A stretch of DNA of 38,141 nt, from positions 29,487 to 67,627 of the forward strand of contig VSOC01000007.1 in NCBI GenBank assembly GCA_009774615.1, given 5' to 3'. Source of the stretch: Lachnospiraceae bacterium. Its GTDB lineage: Bacteria; Bacillota; Clostridia; Lachnospirales; Lachnospiraceae. Position numbers and translations under genes: made by a program. Below the pieces are notes generated by a model, which was not told the origin of the DNA, did not search any database, and saw only the letters and a list, made by a program, of their open reading frames with translations. Below, piece by piece: positions 7,546 to 14,164 of this stretch; positions within the stretch are counted from its first letter, which is position 1, and every line of letters starts with the position of its first letter.

Positions 7546-7795
7546 TACCGTTCAGCGCCCTCTCAAGCGCTGCAATCATTTCTTCTTCCCCCGGGCCAAT
7601 GGCTTCAAGCGTAAGTTCATCCCTGTACAATGCCCCCAAAGCCATCAGTTCCATAATATCCCTTCCGTCCGCTGTCTTTCCCCCAGAGCTGATGCTTACC
7701 CGGACAATAGATTTTTTGCACAATGTAGAAACTTTTGCACAATTTCTTGCGTGCATCCCCTCAATATCCATTAAAGTAACCGTTTTTTTTGCCAT
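7535..7795 (-). CDS. HPr-family phosphocarrier with Asp at position 46
   Basis: 86 aa, normal HPr length, and it lines up with Bacillus subtilis HPr without gaps through residue 50. The EI-phosphorylated His15 is present in GMHARNCAKV, with Arg17. Pro18 is replaced by Asn. The regulatory Ser46 (KSIMG in typical HPr) is replaced by Asp46 in GRDIMEL, with Glu for Gly49. It could therefore carry phosphate to EIIA but could not be phosphorylated by HPr kinase, and Asp may mimic phospho-Ser. It is not Crh, which keeps Ser46 and lacks His15. It starts 15 bases after the EIIA stop with a weak ribosome site, so it is likely translationally coupled. EI is not in the window. Confidence 0.85.
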   Translation of the reverse strand: MAKKTVTLMDIEGMHARNCAKVSTLCKKSIVRVSISSGGKTADGRDIMELMALGALYRDELTLEAIGPGEEEMIAALERALNGTSV

Positions 7796-7810
7796 AAGCG
7801 CCTGTTTTCA

Positions 7811-8302
7811 TCAGAGTGTGATAATGGGATCTAATGCCTTCACCTCCATGCCGCTGCGGCAGACCATGTTGGGGAAGGAGGGTGTGTTGCAGATAATAAT
7901 GGGGGTAGTTACATCGTAGCCTGCCGCCTTCACCTGCTCTAAATCCACCTCGACCAGCAAATCTCCGGCTTTCACCTTATCGCCCTGGGCGACGTGCGCC
8001 TGGAAGAACTGGCCCTTTAAATTTACGGTATCCAGTCCGATATGGACGATCAGTTCGGCACCGAAATCCGTCTTAAGGCTTACCGCATGTTTGGTTTCAA
8101 ACATAACCACGACCTCACCGTCCGCCGGTGCCGCAATCTTTCCCTCACTGGGAACAACCGCCACCCCCTTACCTAAGATTTCCTGGCTGAATGTGGGGTC
8201 CGCCACCTCGCTCATGGGAATGGCCTTTCCCGCTACCGGTGCCAGAATCTCATGTTTTGCTGCCTCCTGTCCACCAAATAACTTTTTAAGTGAACCAAAC
8301 AA
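7811..8302 (-). CDS. crr: PTS EIIA, glucose family
   Basis: 163 aa from a TTG start at 8302. A perfect AGGAGG (8311-8316) lies 8 bases upstream of this TTG, and the protein then starts MFGSLKKLFGG as in the family. The longer open frame from an upstream ATG would place the start before that ribosome site and is rejected. It accepts phosphate from HPr on His87 (VHIGLDTV), with the second conserved His72 in ETKHAVSL; SFPNMV and GEVVVM are also typical. It is a stand-alone EIIA supplying the EIICB two genes downstream. It begins 53 bases after the antiterminator gene. Confidence 0.92.
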   Translation of the reverse strand: MFGSLKKLFGGQEAAKHEILAPVAGKAIPMSEVADPTFSQEILGKGVAVVPSEGKIAAPADGEVVVMFETKHAVSLKTDFGAELIVHIGLDTVNLKGQFFQAHVAQGDKVKAGDLLVEVDLEQVKAAGYDVTTPIIICNTPSFPNMVCRSGMEVKALDPIITL

Positions 8303-8355
8303 AATAACCGCCTCCTTTTCTTTATACGCGCACACGTTTAATATGTACGGTTCTT

Positions 8356-9183
8356 TTATACGCGCACACGCTTAATGTGTACGGCTAAATACGATACTTC
8401 TTCATCGCTTACATAGTGTTCATAGTTTTTCTGGATGTGCTCCCGGATCTTTAAGCTGCACTGGTATTCCATGGGATACATTTTGGAGATAACCTGGGAA
8501 AATTCCGGGTTTTCCCCGTCCAGAAGTTCCTTACAGTAAATCCGTTCTGCCAGAAACCGCAGATGCGTGACCAGGCGCTCATAGCTTAAGGAACTTTCGT
8601 CAAATTCCATATGGAAATAGTCCCGGATAATCCCCATGACCTCCTGAATTAAATTCGTAATGTCAATGGTATCCCGCATCTTGATATTATATTCCGCATT
8701 GACGATGTGCAGGGCAATGGAAGCCGCTTCGTCGGCGGGAAAACGTATGCCCAGACGGTTTTCAATCAGAGTAATGGCATATTCGCCAACCAGGTATTCT
8801 TCCTTATAAAAATTTTTAACCTCCCGGATCAGGGGATTGGCAAACATCATCTTTTTATGCATCCGTTCAATGGAAAAATTAATATGATCTGTCAGCGTCA
8901 GGTAAATATTGTGGTTTAATTTCCGGTTAAGCACGTTTTTTGCATAGTCAATGATTTCGGAAGAAATCTGTAAATGTTCCAGGGGCATCTGAGCCAGAAG
9001 GCTGCGAAACTTCGTCATGGTTCCCGGGTTATCCAGGCGGAAGATTTTTTCAATCTTTTCCTCCGGGATTTCCATTCCCTTTTTCATATGGTAGCCCACA
9101 CCCCGTCCCATAATGACCACTTCATTTTCATCCTGATCCATGGCACTTACTACATTATTGTTGATTACCTTATCGACTTTCAT
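8356..9183 (-). CDS. licT: BglG/LicT-family transcription antiterminator
   Basis: 275 aa from ATG 9183 (MKVDKVINNNVV); upstream in-frame codons lie beyond the ribosome site region. Residues 1-55 are the CAT RNA-binding domain, followed by PRD1 and PRD2. The four regulatory histidines fall at 100 (TDHINFSIER), 159 (ASIALHI), 207 (VTHLRFLAER) and 269 (YLAVHIKR), the same numbers as in B. subtilis LicT. The protein binds a RAT hairpin in the leader RNA to block termination when the PTS sugar is present, with phosphorylation of the PRDs setting activity. Its own leader holds the RAT and terminator, so it is autoregulated. Confidence 0.92.
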   Translation of the reverse strand: MKVDKVINNNVVSAMDQDENEVVIMGRGVGYHMKKGMEIPEEKIEKIFRLDNPGTMTKFRSLLAQMPLEHLQISSEIIDYAKNVLNRKLNHNIYLTLTDHINFSIERMHKKMMFANPLIREVKNFYKEEYLVGEYAITLIENRLGIRFPADEAASIALHIVNAEYNIKMRDTIDITNLIQEVMGIIRDYFHMEFDESSLSYERLVTHLRFLAERIYCKELLDGENPEFSQVISKMYPMEYQCSLKIREHIQKNYEHYVSDEEVSYLAVHIKRVRV

Positions 9184-9204
9184 TACACCAACACCCTTTA
9201 AACA

Positions 9205-9260
9205 CAAAAAACCAATCTTGAACAATCAAGCTTGCGGGAGCCTGGTCCAAAACTGGTTTT
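9205..9260 (-). terminator. leader terminator overlapping the RAT site
   Basis: On the minus strand, AAAACCAGTTTTGGACC pairs with the segment ending CAAGATTGGTTTT with several wobbles. It is followed by T residues just before the licT ribosome site. The 5' arm starts with the AAAACC that also ends the RAT, so RAT folding and terminator folding exclude each other. Confidence 0.8.
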
Positions 9261-9282
9261 GCCTGCTTAACAGTAACAATCC
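9255..9282 (-). promoter_or_regulatory. ribonucleic antiterminator (RAT) site
   Basis: The minus strand reads GGATTGTTACTG, a TTAA loop, then GCAGGCAAAACC: both arms match LicT/SacT-class RAT sequences closely. It lies about 70 bases upstream of licT, overlaps the terminator and is downstream of a good promoter, a complete antitermination switch. Confidence 0.9.
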
Positions 9283-9311
9283 ATTCCTTATTCTGTTTTT
9301 ATCTATAGACT

Positions 9312-9340
9312 AATTTAACAGATTTTCACAGGAATGTCAA
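9312..9340 (-). promoter_or_regulatory. promoter of the licT PTS operon
   Basis: Minus strand TTGACA (9335-9340), 17-bp spacer, TAAATT (9312-9317), ending about 30 bases before the RAT. Confidence 0.75.
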
Positions 9341-9435
9341 TCGTTTTTTTATGATTTCTTTGTGATTTCTTTAGAGTTTTTTAATAATTTTTCGCCCTTT
9401 GCCCAAAAACATACGGAAAGATGTGTGAAAAATCA

Positions 9436-10464
9436 CTAAAACAGCGCAATTACCGACTGCCTCTCCACAATCTCCACATCCAGTGTAATCTGGCAGGGGG
9501 AGTCGTCTGCGTCACTGTCGTTTTGAATCTTTTCTACTAACTTCTGCGCGGCGATCCTGGCTTTCCGGGCAATGTTTTGGGATACCGAGGTAAGCTTCGG
9601 AGTCGTGTACTGGCAGAGGTTTAAGTTATCAAATCCGGTAATGGATAAATCCACGGGAATCCGAAGCCCGCCCAGCCTTGCGCCCTCCATCACCCCGATG
9701 GCGCAGATATCGGCCGTGGTTACAACGGCGGATAAATTATTGCTCATCGCGGCAATTTTCTTTCCCGCAGATAAACCGCCTTCATAGGACGGGTCACAGG
9801 CAATGACATAGTCCTCCCGAAAAGGAATTGAGCATTCCTCTAATGCCTGGCGGTAGCCAAGGAAACGTTCGGTAAGAATCGCATTGCCCTGGTAATCGGC
9901 GGCAAAGGCGATATGGTTGTGCCCCCGGTTAATCATATATTTGGTTGCCAGGTAAAGTCCTTTCCGATCGTCTGCGCAGATATTGATGGATTTTGGTGCC
10001 TTCAATGGCTGGTCAAAGACGACAAAGGGGCAGGGAGGTTTAACGATAAAGTTCTCCGCGTATTTTAAAAAGTCCGGGTAGAGAAAGATAATCCCATCGA
10101 CATTCCAGTTTTTCAAAAACTGCGACATATCCTTTTCCTTAGTTACCGAGCGGAACATCATATAGTAGCCGTTCTTCCCGAGTTCCTTTTCAATAATCCC
10201 AATCATCGTACTGACATAGGGATTTTCCAGGTAATTTTCATCCTGGCTGTCTACGGAGATAATCACGCCGATAATATTGGAATTTTTCCTGGTCAGGCTC
10301 CGGGCGGTCAGGTTGGGAACATAGCCGCATTCTTTAATAATGGCATTGATTTTTTCTGTGGTCTGGGCCGAAACACGGCTGGATTTTCCGTTGATAACAT
10401 TGGATACGGTCATCATGCTGACACCTGCCCTGTCAGCAATATCTTTTAACGTTGTTTTTTCCAT
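9436..10464 (-). CDS. LacI-family transcriptional regulator
   Basis: 342 aa. The N-terminal HTH with hinge (TLKDIADRAGVSMMTVSNVING) binds operator DNA, and residues about 60-340 form the periplasmic-binding-like sugar sensor (IIGVIISVDS, VDGIIF, GHNHIAFAA, ITGFDNLNLC). AGGAAG precedes the ATG. It is transcribed away from the sugar ABC/GH31 operon, and the shared gap holds a promoter for each direction with operator-like dyads, so local control by this protein is the simplest reading. The effector is unknown; an alpha-glucoside is inferred from the GH31. Confidence 0.9.
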   Translation of the reverse strand: MEKTTLKDIADRAGVSMMTVSNVINGKSSRVSAQTTEKINAIIKECGYVPNLTARSLTRKNSNIIGVIISVDSQDENYLENPYVSTMIGIIEKELGKNGYYMMFRSVTKEKDMSQFLKNWNVDGIIFLYPDFLKYAENFIVKPPCPFVVFDQPLKAPKSINICADDRKGLYLATKYMINRGHNHIAFAADYQGNAILTERFLGYRQALEECSIPFREDYVIACDPSYEGGLSAGKKIAAMSNNLSAVVTTADICAIGVMEGARLGGLRIPVDLSITGFDNLNLCQYTTPKLTSVSQNIARKARIAAQKLVEKIQNDSDADDSPCQITLDVEIVERQSVIALF

Positions 10465-10530
10465 AAATGTACTTCCTAAAGGTTTAATAATTTTAATTAC
10501 AGGTGCAAAAGGTTTATAATTGGTGGTTCT

Positions 10531-10586
10531 ATAGATTTATATTTTATTGCTAAATCTATTATAACGTAATTGGAAGAAAATTGCAA
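10531..10586 (-). promoter_or_regulatory. promoter and operator-like dyad of the LacI gene
   Basis: Minus strand TTGCAA (10581-10586), 17-bp spacer, TATAAT (10558-10563). Just downstream, ATAGATTTA (10531-10539) and TAAATCTAT (10551-10559) form a 9-bp perfect dyad. It contains the half-site TTTAGC that is also found in the operator of the divergent operon. Suggests autoregulation. Confidence 0.55.
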
Positions 10587-10671
10587 CTGGCCCCGCAGAA
10601 AAAGAAACTAGTAAAAACGCATAAAAAACAGGAGAAAAAACTAGCAAAAACATAAAATTAAGAATAAGTTA

Positions 10672-10721
10672 TTGACAAAAATGACAGGTTGTGATAGTTT
10701 ATTAATAGATTTAGCGCTAAA
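10672..10721 (+). promoter_or_regulatory. promoter and LacI operator of the GH31 sugar operon
   Basis: TTGACA (10672-10677), then TAGTTT at 17-bp spacing (10695-10700), then the perfect 12-bp palindrome TTTAGCGCTAAA (10710-10721) at about the transcription start. A palindrome with central CG is typical of LacI-family operators, and the position fits direct repression. Confidence 0.7.
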
Positions 10722-10801
10722 CCATGGGAGCGAAAAATAAAAACAATAATCAATAGTAAAAATCAATAGTAAAAATAAGAAAATATGGAGGTAAGAGAAT
10801 C

Positions 10802-12196
10802 ATGAAGAAAAGATTAACGGCAGCAGTGATGGCGGCAGCAGTGGCGGCTACGGCATTGACCGGGTGCGGAGGAGGCGGGAGCGCTTCCGACGGCGGGGCG
10901 TCCGGCGGAAACGGGGGAGCAGCAGCACCGGCGGCAGAGGCACCAACCGAACCGTTTGGCGACACCGTGAAGTATGACCCGAGTGCGGCAATTAATGACG
11001 GCAAGGATATCACCGTTGAACTCTGGGAATGGGGCAGCGACGAGTTATTCCAGCAGGTGATTGACGGCTACCAGGCGATTCATCCCAATGTAACGATTAA
11101 GCTGGTCAATAATCCATGGGAGGATTACTGGACGAAGCTTCCTCTGGCACTGGACGGGGCAAACGGCCCGGCAATCTTTAATGTACATAACAGCTATCAT
11201 GAGAACCTGATTAACTACATGGCTCCGCTGGAGATTCCGTTAGAAGATCTGGAAGCTGACTTCACCGGCGTTGAGGCGCATGTGATTGACGGAAAGGTTT
11301 ACTATATTGACTACGGCATGATGACCGGCGCGGTTTATTATAATAAGGATATGTGGGAAGCCGCAGGTCTTACGGATGCCGATATTCCCAAGACCTGGGA
11401 CGAGATGCGCGAAGTGGCAAAGAAGCTGACCATTAAGGACGGCGACCGTCTAATTCAGGCCGGTTTAAACTTTAACGATGATTTCCATCAGAACTACCTG
11501 TTAGGCTTAAACTATCAGCTGGGCGAGAATCTTTTTGAGGAGGACGGCAAAACACCGAAAGTAACCTCCGATGCAATGAAGCAGGTTATGCAGATGTTAG
11601 TGGATATGTATGAGGTTGACGGTGTAGGCTCAAAGGATTTCGGCGAGAAATGTGCAGACAGCTTTGGTCAGGGGCAGTCAGCGATGGTAATGCAGTGGGG
11701 CCATTACTACAATACCTTAAATACCACCTGGACCGATATTAATTTCGGCGTGTTTGAGATTCCCACCTTTGACGGCAATCCTTATGCTTACAACCGCTAC
11801 AACGGCGAATCGACCTTTGGTATTAATAAGAATGCTCCGGCAGAACAGCAGGCCGTTGCCCAGGATTTTGTAAAGTATTTCCTTGCCAATGACGATGCGC
11901 AGATTGCCTTTAACCTGGCGATGAGCACCTTCCCGGCAAAGAAATCCTTAGCGGACAGCGAAGCTATTATGGCAAATCCGTCCTTAAGCATCTTATCCGA
12001 GCACATTGACCGCTATATCTGGCCAGGCCCGATGCCCTCTACGGTAGAAACCTCCTTAAAGACCGCAGGACAGAATATTTTCTTTAACGGCATGGATATT
12101 GATACCGCATTAGAGGAAGCACAGCAGTCCATTATCCGTGATATGAGCAGCAGCAGTTTTACATCGGTAGAGCATTTATATAAGTATGCAAAATAA
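10802..12196 (+). CDS. sugar ABC transporter substrate-binding lipoprotein (CUT1)
   Basis: 464 aa. A signal peptide with lipobox LTGC (Cys22) is followed by a Gly/Ala-rich linker, then an extracellular solute-binding family 1 fold (VELWEWGSDELFQQVIDGYQ at the start, GAVYYNKDMW, IPKTWDEM, FVKYF). It captures an oligosaccharide outside the membrane and delivers it to the two permeases downstream. The gene starts after a GGAGG site. A stable hairpin separates it from the permease genes, which would favour higher binding-protein levels. No ATPase gene is in the operon, so a shared MsmX-type ATPase elsewhere is expected. Confidence 0.9.
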   Translation: MKKRLTAAVMAAAVAATALTGCGGGGSASDGGASGGNGGAAAPAAEAPTEPFGDTVKYDPSAAINDGKDITVELWEWGSDELFQQVIDGYQAIHPNVTIKLVNNPWEDYWTKLPLALDGANGPAIFNVHNSYHENLINYMAPLEIPLEDLEADFTGVEAHVIDGKVYYIDYGMMTGAVYYNKDMWEAAGLTDADIPKTWDEMREVAKKLTIKDGDRLIQAGLNFNDDFHQNYLLGLNYQLGENLFEEDGKTPKVTSDAMKQVMQMLVDMYEVDGVGSKDFGEKCADSFGQGQSAMVMQWGHYYNTLNTTWTDINFGVFEIPTFDGNPYAYNRYNGESTFGINKNAPAEQQAVAQDFVKYFLANDDAQIAFNLAMSTFPAKKSLADSEAIMANPSLSILSEHIDRYIWPGPMPSTVETSLKTAGQNIFFNGMDIDTALEEAQQSIIRDMSSSSFTSVEHLYKYAK

Positions 12197-12224
12197 ACCG
12201 GAGTTAAAGCTGCGCAAAAAGCAC

Positions 12225-12256
12225 AGCCCTGCCAGAACCTATATTTTGGCAGGGCT
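12225..12256 (+). promoter_or_regulatory. intercistronic hairpin after the binding-protein gene
   Basis: AGCCCTGCCA (12225-12234) pairs perfectly with TGGCAGGGCT (12247-12256). No U-tract follows, so it is more likely an mRNA-stabilising or partial-termination element than a full stop. Confidence 0.7.
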
Positions 12257-12348
12257 TCATAAAAACGTGTCTGCAATGCTGTCGGGCAGAAGGCATTGTA
12301 AAGGCACGCGAAAAAAAGTGCTCTCAAAAAACGAATGGAGGGAAATCT

Positions 12349-13227
12349 ATGTTTAAAAAATCACACCCTTTGCAGAGTAAAAGCGAAATTGCTCTGCGAA
12401 ATATCGTTGTCCTTGGCATGATATTATTCTTCTCCGTATTTTTAATTGCTCCCATTGCCATCGCTTTTGCAGGAAGCTTTCATGAGTGGAATCCGTTAAG
12501 CGGAACCTATCGTTTTTTAGGTCTGCAAAACTATAAAGAGGTTTTGGTCAGCTCTTTGTTCTGGAAATCGCTGTGGAATACCGTGATTTTCTCGGTTGTG
12601 GTCATTATCTTCCGTGTGGGCCTTGGCCTTGCCATTGCCTATGCCGTGTATTCCTCATTAGTGAAGTATAAAAGCTTTTTCCGTACCGTATTCTACATGC
12701 CGGTGGTTACGCCGATGGTTGCGGTGGCTTTTGTCTGGAAGTTTATGTATAATCCCCAGATTGGTACAATTAATCAGATTTTCGGCCTGGATATCAACTG
12801 GCTGATGAACCCGAAAACTGCGCTGATTGCTGTAATTATTATGACCATCTGGAAGGATTTTGGTTATGCGGTGGTTATGTACATGGCAGGGCTTTACTCC
12901 CTTCCTTCCGATGCTTTGGAGGCGGCGAAGGTGGACGGGGCAAATTCATGGCAGAACTTCCGTTACATTACGTTTCCGCTGTTAAAGCCGATGACGCTGT
13001 TTGTTACGATTACTTCGATTATCTCTTATATTCAGGCTTATGTGCAGATCCTGATTATGACCGAGGGCGGCCCGGGAACGGCAACCTACCTTTCCTCGTA
13101 CATTATCTACGACGAGGCGTTTGTAAAATATAACTTCGGCTATGCGTCGGCATTGTCCTTCGTGCTCTTTATTATCACGGGAATCTTTACCTGGCTTTCC
13201 TTTAAGGTGTCAGGCAATGAAGAATAG
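12349..13227 (+). CDS. sugar ABC transporter permease, MalF/UgpA type
   Basis: 292 aa with about six membrane segments, the first near residues 22-45. The cytoplasmic EAA loop that contacts the ATPase is EAAKVDGANSWQNFRYITFPLLKP, given here as EAAKVDGANSWQNF plus RYITFPLLKP. FFRTVFYMPVVTPMVAVAFVWK and NWLMNPKTALIAV are typical of this subfamily. It pairs with the next gene, 11 bases downstream, to form the membrane channel of the CUT1 importer. GGAGGG lies before the ATG. Confidence 0.93.
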   Translation: MFKKSHPLQSKSEIALRNIVVLGMILFFSVFLIAPIAIAFAGSFHEWNPLSGTYRFLGLQNYKEVLVSSLFWKSLWNTVIFSVVVIIFRVGLGLAIAYAVYSSLVKYKSFFRTVFYMPVVTPMVAVAFVWKFMYNPQIGTINQIFGLDINWLMNPKTALIAVIIMTIWKDFGYAVVMYMAGLYSLPSDALEAAKVDGANSWQNFRYITFPLLKPMTLFVTITSIISYIQAYVQILIMTEGGPGTATYLSSYIIYDEAFVKYNFGYASALSFVLFIITGIFTWLSFKVSGNEE

Positions 13228-13238
13228 GAGGGAGTCTT

Positions 13239-14060
13239 ATGAGAAGAAAAATAAATACCATTGTGTTGAATGTGCTTCTTATTGTATTGGGACTGGTTAC
13301 GGTTTATCCCTTTGTCTGGATGTTAAGTTCTTCCTTTAAGCAGAATAAAGAGATTATGGCATTGGAACAGCACCTTCTGCCACAGATTTTTACGGTGAAG
13401 AACTATATTACGATGAATGCCCGGTTTAACTTTATGCGGTTTTTCTTTAACAGCTTGCTGGTGACGATTGTGGTAACGCTGGCGGTGATTTATACCAGTA
13501 CGATTTGCGGATTTGTGCTGAGTAAGTATAAGTTTAGGGGGAGAAATCTGCTGTTTGGTTTTGTGCTTTCGACCATGATGATTCCCTGGTGCGTTACGAT
13601 TATTCCCAAGTATTCGATGATTCAGAACTTTGGATGGCTGGACAGCTATAAGGCGCTGATTGTTCCTGCACTGTTCAGCGGGTTTGGGATTTTTAATATG
13701 AAGCAGCATATTGCAACGCTGCCGGATGAGATTTTAGAGGCGGCGAGGATTGACGGGGCGGATGAGTTCTTTATCTTCCACCGGATTATTTTCCCCATGG
13801 CAAAAAACGGGATCTCCAGTATTGCGATTTTCCAGTTTTTGTGGACGTGGGAGGATTATCTGTGGCCGTATTTGGTAATCAGTGCGAAGGAAAAGCAGTT
13901 ATTGTCGGTGGGACTGAAGATGTTCAGCGGGCAGTATTCTACGGATTACGGCGCATTGTTTGCGGCAACGGCGATTTCGATTATTCCGGTACTGTTGATT
14001 TATGTGGTGTTCCAGAAGCAGTTTATTGCGGGAGTGGCTTCGGCAGCGGTTAAGGGATAA
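13239..14060 (+). CDS. sugar ABC transporter permease, MalG/LacG type
   Basis: 273 aa with about six membrane segments (LNVLLIVLGLVTVYPFVWML first). The EAA loop is EAARIDGADEFFIFHRIIFP, and the C-terminus QKQFIAGVASAAVKG is characteristic of MalG-type subunits. AGGAGGG lies upstream. It is the second half of the heterodimeric channel and precedes the glycosidase gene, so uptake and cleavage of the substrate are co-expressed. From its 3' half onward the DNA becomes noticeably G-rich on the coding strand, as does the next gene. Confidence 0.93.
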   Translation: MRRKINTIVLNVLLIVLGLVTVYPFVWMLSSSFKQNKEIMALEQHLLPQIFTVKNYITMNARFNFMRFFFNSLLVTIVVTLAVIYTSTICGFVLSKYKFRGRNLLFGFVLSTMMIPWCVTIIPKYSMIQNFGWLDSYKALIVPALFSGFGIFNMKQHIATLPDEILEAARIDGADEFFIFHRIIFPMAKNGISSIAIFQFLWTWEDYLWPYLVISAKEKQLLSVGLKMFSGQYSTDYGALFAATAISIIPVLLIYVVFQKQFIAGVASAAVKG

Positions 14061-14164
14061 ATATGTGTTTTTTTGAGGGGATTCCTCACGGAATAGGGCT
14101 CCGCTTTCGCTGGTGGATTAACTTATTTTTATGATATTATTTTTTTAGAAAGGGTTTGTTTGGC

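Noticed and set aside
8303..8335. ATG 8335 as start of the EIIA gene
   Set aside because: The AGGAGG ribosome site lies downstream of that ATG and fits the TTG at 8302 perfectly; the family N-terminus also starts there.
10750..11013. Proline/alanine-rich minus-strand frame
   Set aside because: It is a shadow of the GC-rich signal peptide and linker of the binding protein.
14061..14164. Terminator between the second permease and GH31
   Set aside because: Only a short ATTCC/GGAAT stem is present with no U-tract. Continued transcription into GH31 is more likely.
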